From assembly GCA_001184405.1 (NCBI GenBank), contig LFMX01000003.1, positions 1 through 64,000 on the forward strand: DNA of 64,000 bases. Direction: 5' to 3'. Positions within the stretch are counted from its first letter, which is position 1, and each line of letters begins with the position of its first letter. The DNA is from Candidatus Burkholderia humilis (lineage in GTDB: Bacteria > Pseudomonadota > Gammaproteobacteria > Burkholderiales > Burkholderiaceae). The notes beneath the pieces were generated by a model that saw only the letters and a list, made by a program, of their open reading frames with translations, did no database searches and was not told the DNA's origin. Shown here piece after piece: positions 18,629 through 28,203 of the stretch. The position numbers were made by a program, and so were the translations under genes.

Positions 18629-18734
18629 GAGCATCCATAAGGGTAAGTATCTAGGTTATAACCCTATATAAGCTTTTCATGCTGCATTGCAACCGAATCT
18701 CAAAATTACGCTGGTGCATTTCTGCAACAATCGG

Positions 18735-18986
18735 TCAATCTTGCGCGGGCGCATCGGGCGCGAGTTGCACGCCTTTTTTGAAGATGAAGCAGCCGTAGCC
18801 GCGCGATTCGCCCGTCGCGATCACGCAATAGGCGCGCTTGGCGCGCTCATAAAAGGCAAAGCGTTCGATGGGCGCGAACGGCACTTCGCGGCCTTCGGCA
18901 TCGTCGATTTCAGCATGTTCTTGTGCTCCGTGCGGCGCGAACGCGCCCGTGTTGTAAAAGTCGATGGTACTCGCCGCGCGAATCAC
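18735..18986 (-). CDS. Conserved hypothetical protein (83 aa)
   Basis: GTG start at 18986 overlapping the stop of the M14-type gene (GTGA), indicating translational coupling. Sequence: IRAASTIDFYNTGAFAPHGA, EGREVPFAPIERFAFYERAK, ending GCFIFKKGVQLAPDAPAQD. Mixed alpha/beta, cytoplasmic. No function recognised. Intact although its partner is broken. Confidence 0.65.
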   Translation of the reverse strand: MIRAASTIDFYNTGAFAPHGAQEHAEIDDAEGREVPFAPIERFAFYERAKRAYCVIATGESRGYGCFIFKKGVQLAPDAPAQD

Positions 18987-20102
18987 GGCACCAGCAGATC
19001 GCCGCTGCGCCCCGCGTCCTCGCCCGCGATGCGCGCCACCAGCATTCCCGCCGTCGCGAAACGCCTCCAGTGCCGCGCGTAGAGCAAACCGTCCGTCTGC
19101 GCGACGAGCGGCACGAGCCGGTCCGCGAGCGGATCGAGCACTTCGGCGACGGTGTCGCCCGCGCGCCCGCGCTTGCCGATCGCCTTCTTGTGCAAAATGA
19201 CGCCCGATATCGGCGCGCTAATGTACTCGCAACCGGCAAGCGGCGCGCGCTATGGCGCAGCGGCGGGAGCGCGCTCGCGTCGCCGTCGATCATGCCGAGA
19301 TGCGTCAGATACGAGACGATCGCCTGCGCGTCCTGCGCGGCGAGTTCGTGCGAGACATCGCGCATGCCGCGCAGTTCGAGCGTCACCGGCGTGAGGCCCG
19401 GCGGAATCGGAAAGCGGTCCGCGAATTCCTCACGCAGATAACGCCACGCCGATGCGCACGCTTCATCGAACGGCTCGCCGCCCGACACGTCCGCCAGCAG
19501 TTGCGCCCGCTGCCGAGATAGCGCGCGAGCAGTTCGATCGACGGCCACGCCTGCGGCGTCGTATAGAGATGCGGCACGGCTTCCCAATCACAATGCAGAT
19601 CGATGACTAGATCGGCATCGCACGCGAGTTTCATCAGTTCGATGCGTTGCGATTCCAGTTCCGTCGACGGCTTTAGCGTTGCGAAACGCGTGCGCAATGC
19701 GTCGCGGATGAGTTGCGCGTTGTGCGCGGGATCGTCGTTCAGGCGGTTTTTTAGTTTGTGCGCCAGTTCAGCGCCGAATTCGGGAAAGCGACGGTTGAAA
19801 TCCTGTCCGGAACGCATATCGAATCGACCCATCTGCGCGCCGAACCAGTGCTGATTCAAGCCCGCCGGATTCGCCACCGGCACGAGCACGATGCGCGCAG
19901 CGAGCTTTCCTTGCGCTTCAAGTTCGGCGAAACGCTGCTTCAGATACCACGCGACGACCATGCCGGGCAGTTCATCCGCATGCAGCGACGCCTGAATGTA
20001 CAGCTTGGGCCGCGCATCGTCGCCGGGGCCGAAGTGATAGCTCGTGATCGCGCGCCGCGTCCCGAGCGACGCACCGACGAGCGGATGATGATGAACCTGC
20101 AT
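18983..20102 (-). pseudogene. M14-family carboxypeptidase / succinylglutamate desuccinylase-aspartoacylase-like protein, two frameshifts
   Basis: ATG at 20102 (MQVHHHPLVGASLGTRRAIT). Zinc site HADE in 'YIQASLHADELPGMVVAWYL' and the later His in 'LVIDLHCDWEAVPH'. After LLARYLGS (about 19513) an extra base shifts the sense to AQLLADVSGGEPFDEAC. A second shift near 19230 is needed to reach HKKAIGKRGRAGDTVAEVLD and the final GDLLVP at 18983. The family removes acyl or amino-acid groups from small amides. The neighbouring amino-acid binding protein suggests an amino-acid scavenging operon, now inactive. Confidence 0.8.
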
Positions 20103-20179
20103 CTTCGAACAATCCTTCATCAAAGAGAAAAGGCACCGCGAACGATGCCTTTTCATCACGATACGAAATACCGCGCGCG

Positions 20180-20764
20180 TTACTGAATGGAAATATCCGT
20201 CGCGAAATACTTCGCCATGATGCGCTTGAACGTGCCGTTCTTCTTGATCTCGTCGAACGCCGTGTTCAGGCTCATCTGCAAGGCTGCATCGCCTTTACGC
20301 AGGCCGATGGCCGTGCCCGGACCGATGATCGCCTTGTCCTCGACGATCGGACCGACGAGCGCGAACGGCTTGCCCTGCGGCTTCTTCAGAAAGCCGATGG
20401 CGGCTTGCGCGGCATCGGTGAACATCGCGTCGATACGGCCCGCTACCAGATCGGACTCGACCTGTTCCTGATCGCCGTACGCGACGACCGTCACGCCCTG
20501 CGGCTCCCATTTGACCTTCGCGTAGTGCTCCTGCACCGTGCCCTGCTCTACGCCAACGCGCTTGCCCTTCAGCGCTTGCGGCGTCGGCAGGATGCCCGAG
20601 CCCGCGCGCGACGAGTTGCGCGTGCGTGTCATACAGCGGTTTCGTGAAATCGATCTGCTTCAGGCGCTCTTTGATGATGCCCATGTCGACAGCACGGCGT
20701 CGAACTTGCGTGCCTTGAGGCCGGGAATCATGCCGTCGAACGCGTTTTCGATGATGTGGCCCTG
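20180..20764 (-). pseudogene. Amino-acid ABC transporter substrate-binding protein, N-terminus lost, frameshifted
   Basis: Family-3 extracellular solute-binding protein (His/Lys/Arg/Orn type). Pieces in order: HIIENAFDGMIPGLKARKFD (about 20762-20700), MGIIKERLKQIDFTKPLYDT (another frame), then GILPTPQALKGKRVGVEQGT to KRIMAKYFATDISIQ, stop at 20180. Frameshifts lie near 20690 and 20605. The signal peptide and first part of lobe I are absent. The edge at 20761-20787 is an imperfect hairpin (CCCTGTGTGC / GCGCACAGGG). Confidence 0.75.
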
Positions 20765-20827
20765 TGTGCATCGGCTGCGCACAGGGAAAAACCTGGCAAT
20801 AGTAACAAATCGCTGCAAATCGATGCG

Positions 20828-21398
20828 TCACGGCACCACGGTCAAAAACAGGAACGCCGCGAAAATCACCAGATGCACGACGCCCTGCAGCACCGTCGAG
20901 CGCCCGGTGCCGAGCGTGATGACGGAGACGAGCAGCGTCAGCGCGAGCATGGTGATTTCCTTGGGCGCGAGGCCAAGCGAAATCGGCTGCCCGATGACGA
21001 TCGATACCACCGCGACGGTCGGAATCGTCAGAAGCGCCGACCCAAGCGCCAAATTCAGGCTCGTTTGCAGCCGGTTCATGCGCGCCGCGCGCAACGCCGC
21101 GAGACCTTCGGGCAACAGCACGAGCGCGGCGATCACCACGCCGACCACGGCTTCCGGCGCGCCCGCCGCCGCGACGCCCGCCTCGACCGCCTGCGCCAGC
21201 AGCTTCGCCAGCCCGACGACCGACACCAGCGACAGCATCAAAAACACCGCGTAAGCCACGCTTCGCCGTTGCTCGGCGGCGGCGCGTTTTCCTATTCGGC
21301 ATCGATTGCGCGCACGACGATTTCCGGCTCGAGCGGCAAGAAGTAATCGCGATGGCGGATGGTCTGCACGAACACGAAGGTCACATACAGCACGAGCG
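20828..21398 (-). pseudogene. Calcium/proton antiporter (ChaA, CaCA family), C-terminal remnant
   Basis: Reads SLVLYVTFVFVQTIRHRDYF from about 21398, breaks near 21290, then continues VFLMLSLVSVVGLAKLLAQA and the CaCA helices GAPEAVVGVVIAALVLLPEG, ending AAFLFLTVVP at 20828. The conserved acidic PE motif lies in 'LLPEGLAAL'. The N-terminal half and start are missing: at about 21395 the DNA changes to the divergent GGDEF gene. A deletion has removed both gene starts and the promoter region between them. Confidence 0.75.
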
Positions 21399-22268
21399 AA
21401 CGCTGAAGAACGCTTCGACCGGCTCACGCGTCTCGCGCGACGCCTGTTCGACGTGCCGATCGCGCTGGTGAGTCTCATCGATGAAAACAGGCAGTGGTTC
21501 AAATCGTGCGCCGGGCTGGGCATTCCCGAAACCGCGCGCGATGTCTCGTTCTGCGGCCACGCGATTCTGCACGACCACGTCTTCGAAATTCCCGATGCGC
21601 TCGCCGACGCGCGCTTTCACGACAATCCGCTCGTGACAGGCGCACCGCACATCCGCTTTTACGCCGGACAGCCGCTGACCGTGCCCAACGGCAGTAAGCT
21701 CGGCACGTTGTCCGTGGAGCGCGGCTTGTTGCGCGATCTCGCGCACATCGCGGAGCAGGAAATCGCGGCGATCGAACTCGCCACGGTGGATGAACTCACG
21801 CTGATCGCGAACCGGCGCGGCTTCGAGGCGCTCGCGCAGCACGCGCTGAACGTCTGCAAGCGGCTCGGGCGCGGCGCGACTTTGCTCTTTTTCGATCTCG
21901 ACGATTTCAAGCGCATCAACGATACCTACGGTCATGCCGAAGGCGATCGCGCGCTGGTGACATTTGCTGGCGCGTTGCGCGATACGCTGCGTGAAAGCGA
22001 TGTCATCGGCCGGCTTGGTTGCGATGAATTCGTCGCGCTGCTGACGGATGCGGGCGGCATCGAAACGGAGCATGTGTTGACGCGTTTGCGCGACACGCTT
22101 GCATCGATCAACGCGGATGACGCGCGCGGTTATGCCATTCGCTTCAGCGTCGGGCAAACGCAGTTCGATCCGGCGCAGCATGCGTCGTTCATCGATCTGC
22201 TGGTAGCAAGCGACAGCAAGATGTACGCGCACAAGGCCGCGCAAAAAGACGGCCCACGCGTGAATTGA
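21395..22268 (+). pseudogene. GAF-GGDEF protein, N-terminus lost and GGDEF motif mutated
   Basis: Sense begins abruptly at about 21395 with NAEERFDRLTRLARRLFDVP (GAF domain) and runs to 22268. The GAF to GGDEF linker is shortened (GTLSVERGLLRDL). The diguanylate cyclase signature reads RLGCDEFVALL instead of GGDEF, so the glycine that contacts GTP is Cys. No native start codon remains; any ATG used would lie in antiporter DNA. Cyclic-di-GMP synthesis by this protein is very unlikely. Confidence 0.8.
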
Positions 22269-22271
22269 ACG

Positions 22272-23588
22272 TCAATCGCTGCCGCTTTCGCGGAAGTACA
22301 GACGCTTCGGCAAGCCCCACACGATCAGCATCGCGCCGAGCAGACACGCGAACGCAATCGCATAAAGCCCCGGCGTTGCGCTGCCGGTCATGGTCTTCAC
22401 CTTGCCGACCATATACGGGCTGATGATGCCGCCGAACTGCCCGACCGAGTTGATCAGCGCAATGCCGCTCGCCGCCGCAATGCCGGTCAGAAAACGCGTC
22501 GGCAGAATCCAGAACAGACCCAGCGACGTGATGATGCCTATCGCCGCGATCGTCAGGCCAATCACGAGCATCAGCGTGTTGGACGGGAAGAAACCGCACA
22601 CGACATAGCCGATCGTGCCCGCCAGCGCGCATGCGCCCAGATGCCAGCGCCGCTCGCCCGTGCGGTCCGAATGCTTGCCGATCAGAATCATGCCGATGCC
22701 CGCGACCGCATACGGCAGCATCGAAATCAGGCCGATCATGAAGGGATCGCTGGTGCCGGCAGTTTTGACGAGTTGCGGCATCCAGAAGACGAAACCGTAG
22801 ATGCCCATCGCAAGAAAGAGATAGATCAGCGCCATCACGAGCGTGACAGGTTCGCTGAACGCGGCCTTCAGCGAATGCACTTCGCCGACTTTCGGATCGT
22901 TCGCGAGTTGCGCTTTGAGCGCGCGTTTTTCATCGGCGTCGAGCCATTTGGCGTGATCGACTTCATCGTCTACGAACGCGAGCACGACGAGACCGAGCAC
23001 CACCGACGGAATGCCTTCGAGCAAAAAGAGCCATTGCCAGCCGGGCATGCCGTTGAGGCCATCGCAGAACTTCATGATCGCGCCCGACAGCGGACTGCCG
23101 ATGATGCCGCACAACGCAATCGACGCCATAAAAAACTAATTGATGCGCCCGCGCCGCGACGACGGAAACCACTTCGTGAAGAAGTACAGCGCGCCCGGCA
23201 CGAAGCCCGCTTCGAGCGCGCCGATCAGAAAACGCAGCACGTAGAACCATGTTTCAGTGCGCACGAACATCATGCACGCGGAGGCAATGCCCCACGTGAT
23301 CATGATGCGCGCGATCCAGCGCTTCGCCCCGACACGATGCAAAATTATATTACTTTGTACTTCGAATAAAAAGTATCCGACGAAGAACACGCTTGCACCG
23401 AAGCCATACATCGCGTCGGAGAAGTCGAGTTCGCTCTGCATCTGCAACCTCACAAAGCTGATGTTGATGCGATCGATATACGAAAACACGAAGCACGCGA
23501 CGAACAGTGGCACGAAACGCCAGAACACCTTGCAGTAAATCTGGGCATCGTCGTGCGTGACGTCGCGCGGGGCGGCGATGGAATCCAC
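22272..23588 (-). pseudogene. MFS transporter (ACS/tartrate-galactonate type) with in-frame stop
   Basis: ATG at 23588. Twelve-helix MFS carrier with SYIDRINISFVRLQMQ in helix 1 and the loop motif HRVGAKRWIARIMI. After KWFPSSRRGRIN a TAG (23136-23138) interrupts, and the same frame continues FFMASIALCGIIGSPLSGAI to RLYFRESGSD at 22272. No shift is needed. It probably carried a sugar acid for the neighbouring sugar-acid genes. Just upstream of an SDR/hydrolase pair of the rhamnose region. Confidence 0.85.
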
Positions 23589-23624
23589 GGTGCTTGTCTC
23601 CTTTATTATTGGTCTGCTAAAGCG

Positions 23625-24377
23625 TTAGTAAGTCGCGCGTCCTCCGGATAGATCGAACACCGCGCCCGTCGTGAACGAGTTCTCCGACGACGCCAGAAAC
23701 GCGACCATCGCCGCAATTTCGTGCACTTCCACGAAACGTCCGCGCGGAATTTTCGACAGTATGTAGTCGATATGCTCCTGCTTCATCTGATCGAAAATCT
23801 TCGTACGCGCGGTAGCAGGCGTGACGGCGTTCACCGCAATATCAAGCCCCGCCGTTTCCTTGCCGAGACTCTTCGTCAACGCGATCACGCCCGCCTTCGC
23901 CGCGCTATACGCCGACGCGTTCGGATTGCCTTCCTTGCCTGCAATCGACGCAATATTCACGATGCGTCCATAGCCGCGCGCGATCATCGTTTTGACGATC
24001 GCCTGATTGACGTGAAACGCCGCGTTCAGATCGACATCGATCACGCGCGACCATTCTTCCGGCGCGTAATCGGCCACCGTTGCGTTTGCGCCAGCAATGC
24101 CCGCGCTATGCACGAGCACATCGATCGCGCCGAAGTTGTCGAGCGTGCGTGCGGTGGCCTTGATGACGGTATCGCGATGAGTAAGATCGACGAACACGGT
24201 TTGCACATCGCCTAAATCAGCGCGTGCTTGCGCAAGCGCGTCTTCATCGCGATCCCACAACGCGACGCGCGCGCCGCCTTCGAGCAAGCGTTGCGCCACG
24301 GCATAACCGATGCCCTGCGCGCCGCCCGTCACCACCGCCGCGCGATTCGTGAAGTCGTAATGGTTCATGAAGTTCAT
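23625..24377 (-). CDS. SDR dehydrogenase, probable 2-keto-3-deoxy-L-rhamnonate 4-dehydrogenase
   Basis: Intact 250-residue SDR. Coenzyme motif TGGAQGIGYA, HSAGIAGAN, catalytic Ser in NIASIAG, and YSAAK. It ends in the family-specific 'GAVFDLSGGRATY'. Its ATG overlaps the stop of the FAH-type hydrolase gene (ATGA), so the two are coupled; together they would convert 2-keto-3-deoxy-rhamnonate to the 2,4-diketo acid and then to pyruvate and lactate. A second copy survives only as a 3' fragment at 26.6 kb. The role in rhamnose rather than fucose breakdown is inferred from the neighbours. Confidence 0.85.
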   Translation of the reverse strand: MNFMNHYDFTNRAAVVTGGAQGIGYAVAQRLLEGGARVALWDRDEDALAQARADLGDVQTVFVDLTHRDTVIKATARTLDNFGAIDVLVHSAGIAGANATVADYAPEEWSRVIDVDLNAAFHVNQAIVKTMIARGYGRIVNIASIAGKEGNPNASAYSAAKAGVIALTKSLGKETAGLDIAVNAVTPATARTKIFDQMKQEHIDYILSKIPRGRFVEVHEIAAMVAFLASSENSFTTGAVFDLSGGRATY

Positions 24378-25219
24378 GCGTCCATCGTGCGTTGTTGTTG
24401 AACGCCGAGCCCTTCGATGCCGAGGCGTATCGTCTGTCCCGCGCGCAGATAAACGGCTTCGGGTTTCACGCCCATGCCGAGGCTCGGCGGCGTGCCGGTG
24501 GAGATGACATCGCCCGGTTGCAGGCTCATGAAGCGGCTCAGGTACGACACGATTTCATCGATCTTGAAGATCATCGTGCTGGTGTTACCGTTCTGATAGC
24601 GCTTGCCATCGACTTCGAGCCACAGCGGCAGCTTGTGCGGATCGGGCACTTCGTCGGCAGTGACGAGCCACGGACCGATCGGGCCGAACGTGTCGCAGCC
24701 CTTGCCCTTGTCCCAGGTGCCGCCGCGTTCGATCTGATACTCGCGCTCAGAGACATCGTTGATGACGCAATAGCCCGCGACGTGCTTCATCGCATCGGCT
24801 TGATCGATATACGCGCCGCCCTTGCCGATGACCACGCCGAGCTCGACTTCCCAATCGGTTTTTTTCGAGCCGCGCGGAATGCGCACGTCGTCGTTCGGGC
24901 CGACGACCGCCGACAGCCACTTGTTGAACACGACCGGTTCGGCCGGCACCGGCAGATTCGATTTCGCCGCGTGATCCGCGTAATTCAGCCCGATACAGAT
25001 GAATTTGCCGATGCGCGCCACGCACGGCCCGATGCGCTCGCTCGACGGCACGATCGGCAGCGTGGACGCATCGACCTTCGCCAGACGCGCGAGCGATTCG
25101 GGCAACAGCACGTCACCGCCGATGTCGTCGACGATGCCGGACAGATCGCGGATCGTGCCGTGCTGATCCACAAGAGCGGGCTTTTCGTAGCCGGGCGCGC
25201 CGTATCGCAAGAGCTTCAT
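24374..25219 (-). CDS. Fumarylacetoacetate-hydrolase family protein, probable 2,4-diketo-3-deoxy-L-rhamnonate hydrolase
   Basis: Intact, 281 residues from the ATG at 25219 (MKLLRYGAPGYEKPALVDQH). FAH fold motifs: KFICIGLNYADHAAKSNLPV, the metal-binding acids in DWEVELGVVIGKGG, INDVSEREYQ, and DVISTGTPPSLGMG. The group hydrolyses 2,4-diketo-3-deoxy sugar acids or related acylpyruvates. Coupled to the downstream SDR. With the rhamnose dehydrogenase, dehydratase and transporter nearby, the last step of the non-phosphorylated L-rhamnose pathway is the best assignment. Confidence 0.85.
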   Translation of the reverse strand: MKLLRYGAPGYEKPALVDQHGTIRDLSGIVDDIGGDVLLPESLARLAKVDASTLPIVPSSERIGPCVARIGKFICIGLNYADHAAKSNLPVPAEPVVFNKWLSAVVGPNDDVRIPRGSKKTDWEVELGVVIGKGGAYIDQADAMKHVAGYCVINDVSEREYQIERGGTWDKGKGCDTFGPIGPWLVTADEVPDPHKLPLWLEVDGKRYQNGNTSTMIFKIDEIVSYLSRFMSLQPGDVISTGTPPSLGMGVKPEAVYLRAGQTIRLGIEGLGVQQQRTMDA

Positions 25220-25315
25220 GAAGCGGGTTCCTTTGAGGTATGTCGGGAACCCACAATGTAGAGAACGGCGCCGGGCTTGAATAATGAAAGCTGCTGCCGG
25301 TGCAATAACTTTTCG

Positions 25316-26083
25316 TTATCTTCTCGTTGTCCCTGAGCGCATCAACGCTTCGAATACGCGATCGCTTGCCTCGCTCCATGCGGCATTCGCGCCGCGCGCT
25401 TTCAATACGTCGAGCCCGTTCCACGTGTACGTGCCGGGCAGCGTAAACGATTCTCCAATCTCGCCCGGACTCGATGACGCCTTGAAGCGCGAATACGCAA
25501 CGCAGTCTTCCACGCTGCTCAACGCGAGATTTTTTGCGGTGTCTTCGGACATGCCGTGCCGCATGAACCAGCGCTGAAGTTCATCGATTAGAAAATAGAA
25601 CCAGCCATTCGCGCATGCCGCGACCATCGCCATTTCGAATTTGCGTTTGCTTTCCACAGGCACCAGATTGCCGAGCGATGCAAGCAATTGCGTGGCCATC
25701 GATTGCGCGGGAAATACGGCGACCGTCGAGCGATTGATCTCGGACGCCTGCGACAGCATCGCCCCGGCTGATCGGCCGCGCGCCGAAGCGTTCCTCGAGT
25801 TCGCCCAACGATACGCGCCGGCCACCACGGATATGAGCGCTTGTCCGGGCTTGAGCGTGACCTCTTCTGCGAACGCATTCAAATTCGCCGGGCGCACGCC
25901 GATGAGCACGACATCCGCGGCATCCGCAACAGCCTGATTGGTTGGCATCGCCTCGTAGCCGAGTTCGTGCGTGAGCCGCTCGACGCGTTCGCGATTGCGA
26001 GGTGACATCACCACGCGAATGTCGCTTTTCGCGCGATGCAAACCGCGTATCATCTTTTCGGTGAGATCGCCGACACCGAGCAT
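25316..26083 (-). CDS. Pyrroline-5-carboxylate-reductase-like protein with a scrambled segment
   Basis: The frame is open from MLGVGDLTEKMIRGLHRAKS to SGTTRR (stop 25316). The Rossmann N-terminus and ProC-type dimerisation domain (FPAQSMATQLLASLGNLVPV) are clear. Between about 25830 and 25760 the residues make no sense (RWANSRNASARGRSAG). In another frame the same DNA reads VSLGELEERFGARPISR, which fits the family. Two insertions whose sizes add to three bases therefore cancel each other and leave about 20 wrong residues. The natural start, just upstream, may be lost as well (ATA where ATG is expected). Confidence 0.7.
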   Translation of the reverse strand: MLGVGDLTEKMIRGLHRAKSDIRVVMSPRNRERVERLTHELGYEAMPTNQAVADAADVVLIGVRPANLNAFAEEVTLKPGQALISVVAGAYRWANSRNASARGRSAGAMLSQASEINRSTVAVFPAQSMATQLLASLGNLVPVESKRKFEMAMVAACANGWFYFLIDELQRWFMRHGMSEDTAKNLALSSVEDCVAYSRFKASSSPGEIGESFTLPGTYTWNGLDVLKARGANAAWSEASDRVFEALMRSGTTRR

Positions 26084-26173
26084 GCCGAGTTTGATTATTA
26101 TTCGTTATCTTTATTTTTTTAAAAAGGCACGCGCGTCCGTGGACATCGTGCGCCTTCATGATGCTTGCAACGC

Positions 26174-26355
26174 TTATTTCAACGCGGCGGCTATCTTCGT
26201 GCTGGCTTGCGGCGTGCCCCACGTTTTCCAGATCTCCGGATGCTCTTTCATGAAGTGCTCGGTCGCGACATCGCCGGTCGCCTGATTCTCCGACATCCAC
26301 AGCAACAGCTTGTTCAACGTCGTATTGTCGAGCGTGCGCGTCTTCAGATACAAAT
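26174..26355 (-). pseudogene. C-terminal remnant of a glycine-betaine/choline-type ABC substrate-binding protein
   Basis: Reads LKTRTLDNTTLNKLLLWMSE, then GDVATEHFMKEHPEIWKTWG and TKIAAALK, stop at 26174. This matches the end of OpuAC/ProX-like binding proteins. Upstream (higher coordinates) the sequence changes to transposase DNA near 26360-26379, so the gene was cut, probably by an insertion and later deletion. Confidence 0.6.
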
Positions 26356-26378
26356 ACCGATGTCCGTTACATGCCTCC

Positions 26379-26564
26379 GGCATTGCAACTGAGATAGCGC
26401 GGCGGGGACAGCCTCATGGCAGCGGTCTAGGCAAAACCCGCTGGGTTGTCAAGCGCACCATCTCTTGGCTTCACAATGAGAGCCCAGAGATCGTCGTCAA
26501 GTATGGGTCTGGCCATTTCCTTTTCGCCGTCGAAACAACGATCAGGTTAACAGGAACGGCCTGA
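26379..26564 (+). mobile_element. IS5-family transposase 3' remnant
   Basis: Reads GIATEIARRGQPHGSGLGKT, then RWVVKRTISWLH, the DDE C-terminal signature of IS5-type (IS427-like) transposases, with Lys where Glu is usual in WVVERTISW (the catalytic Glu). After SWLH the sense is lost. Both flanking genes are truncated at its edges. No terminal inverted repeats were identified. Confidence 0.7.
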
Positions 26565-26598
26565 AGTAAATAGCCCCATCCATCATTTTGTTAAAGCT

Positions 26599-26847
26599 TC
26601 TAAATCGCTCGGCAAGGAACTCGCCGGCAAGAACATTCTCGTCAACGCCGTGACGCCCGCCGCCAAAACCGAAATCTTCGATTCGATGTCGCAGCAGCAC
26701 ATCGACTACATGCTCTCCAAGATTCCGATGAACCGCTTTTTGCTGCCACAGGAAGCCGCGTCGCTGATTCTGTGGCTCTCCTCCGAAGACTGCGCGTTCA
26801 GCACGGGCTCGGTGTTCGATCTGTCGGGTGGACGCGCGACTTACTGA
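26599..26847 (+). pseudogene. 3' fragment of a second keto-deoxy-rhamnonate dehydrogenase-like SDR
   Basis: In frame: KSLGKELAGKNILVNAVTPA, IFDSMSQQHIDYMLSKIPMN, and the final GSVFDLSGGRATY at 26847. It matches the C-terminal third of the intact SDR at 23.6 kb. The coenzyme and catalytic parts are missing upstream, next to the IS remnant. The intact MFS gene follows after 20 bases. Confidence 0.75.
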
Positions 26848-26867
26848 GCGCGTCATTGGAGGAAAAC

Positions 26868-28184
26868 ATGAGCGTTTCCGCACCGGCGGAAGGCGCCGTC
26901 ACGTCCCGCGTGATGCGCAGGCTTCTGCCGTTTCTCCTGCTGATGTACGTGCTCGCGTTTCTGGATCGCGCGAACATCGGCTTTGCGCAGAAGGCGTTGC
27001 AGCAGGACACCGGCCTGACGAACGCCGCGTTCGCGTTCGGCGCTGGCGTGTTCTTCGTCGGCTATGCGCTGTTCGAAGTGCCGAGCAATTTGCTGCTGCA
27101 TCGCGTGGGCGCGAAGCTGTGGATGTGCCGCATCATGGTGACGTGGGGACTCGTATCCGCCGCGATGGCCTTCGCGCACAACACGACGTTCTACACGCTG
27201 CACTTTCTGCTCGGCGTGGCGGAGGCGGGCTTTTTTCCGGGCATCGTCTATTACCTGACGCGCTGGTTTCCGCAATTGTCGCGGGCGCACGCGTTCGGCG
27301 TGTTTTACTTCGGCGCGCCGCTCGCGTTCATCTTCGGCGCGCCGTTGTCGGGCTTGCTGCTCGATCTGCACGGCGCGTTCGGTCTGAAAGGCCGGCAATG
27401 GCTGTTTCTGGTCGAAGGACTGCTGGCGTCGATCGTCGGCGTCTGGGCGTTCAGGTATCTCGACGATGACCCCGCCAAAGCGCACTGGCTCACGCACGAA
27501 CAGCGCGCGTTGCTCCTCGCGCGTCTGGATGACGACACGCGTCACGCCTCCGCGCACGGTCCGCGCAGCGTGCTCGCCGCACTCGTCGATCCGCGTGTGC
27601 TCGTGCTGTGCTGTGTCTACTTTCTGATTCAGGCGGCGGTGTACGGCGTCGTGTTTTATCTGCCGCAGCAAGTGTCGGCACTGCTTGGCACAAAGGTCGG
27701 CTTTCGCGTCGGACTGGTCACGGCGTTGCCGTGGATCGCCGCCGTGATCGTGACGTGGATCGTGCCGCGTTATGCCGATCGGACCGGCAAGCATCGCGCG
27801 TGCGCGATCGCGTTGCTCGTGATGTCGGGCATGGCGATCGTCGTGTCGGGGGTGTCGAACATGCCGGTCATTTCGTTGATCGCGCTGTGCTGCGCGACCA
27901 GCGGTTTCATCGCCGCGCAGCCGCTTTTCTGGACTTTTCCGACGCGCTATCTGACGGGCGCCGCCGCGACGGCGGGCATCGCGTTGATCAATTCGCTCGG
28001 CGGACTCGGCAGCTTCTTTGCGCCGATGGCCCGCACCGCCGCCGAATCTGCGTTCCACTCGACGAGCGCCGGCCTGAACGTGCTCGGCGGCGCGAGCGTG
28101 CTGGCGGCGATCGTCATCCTTTTGTTTGTGCGCACGCACGAAAGCCAACCGGTTGCTGGCGGCAAGGCCGCCAAAGCCTCGTAA
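26868..28184 (+). CDS. MFS transporter (ACS family), probable sugar-acid (rhamnonate) carrier
   Basis: Intact, 438 residues from the ATG at 26868 (ribosome site TTGGAGGAAAAC). Twelve helices; motif A-like loop [34 protein letters not shown] in helix 1; [20 protein letters not shown] near helix 10. It is followed directly by the rhamnonate dehydratase pseudogene, an arrangement like that of RhmT-type carriers. It is the intact counterpart of the broken MFS gene at 22.3-23.6 kb. Confidence 0.85.
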   Translation: MSVSAPAEGAVTSRVMRRLLPFLLLMYVLAFLDRANIGFAQKALQQDTGLTNAAFAFGAGVFFVGYALFEVPSNLLLHRVGAKLWMCRIMVTWGLVSAAMAFAHNTTFYTLHFLLGVAEAGFFPGIVYYLTRWFPQLSRAHAFGVFYFGAPLAFIFGAPLSGLLLDLHGAFGLKGRQWLFLVEGLLASIVGVWAFRYLDDDPAKAHWLTHEQRALLLARLDDDTRHASAHGPRSVLAALVDPRVLVLCCVYFLIQAAVYGVVFYLPQQVSALLGTKVGFRVGLVTALPWIAAVIVTWIVPRYADRTGKHRACAIALLVMSGMAIVVSGVSNMPVISLIALCCATSGFIAAQPLFWTFPTRYLTGAAATAGIALINSLGGLGSFFAPMARTAAESAFHSTSAGLNVLGGASVLAAIVILLFVRTHESQPVAGGKAAKAS

Positions 28185-28203
28185 AACCAAGAGACGAAAG
28201 ACC

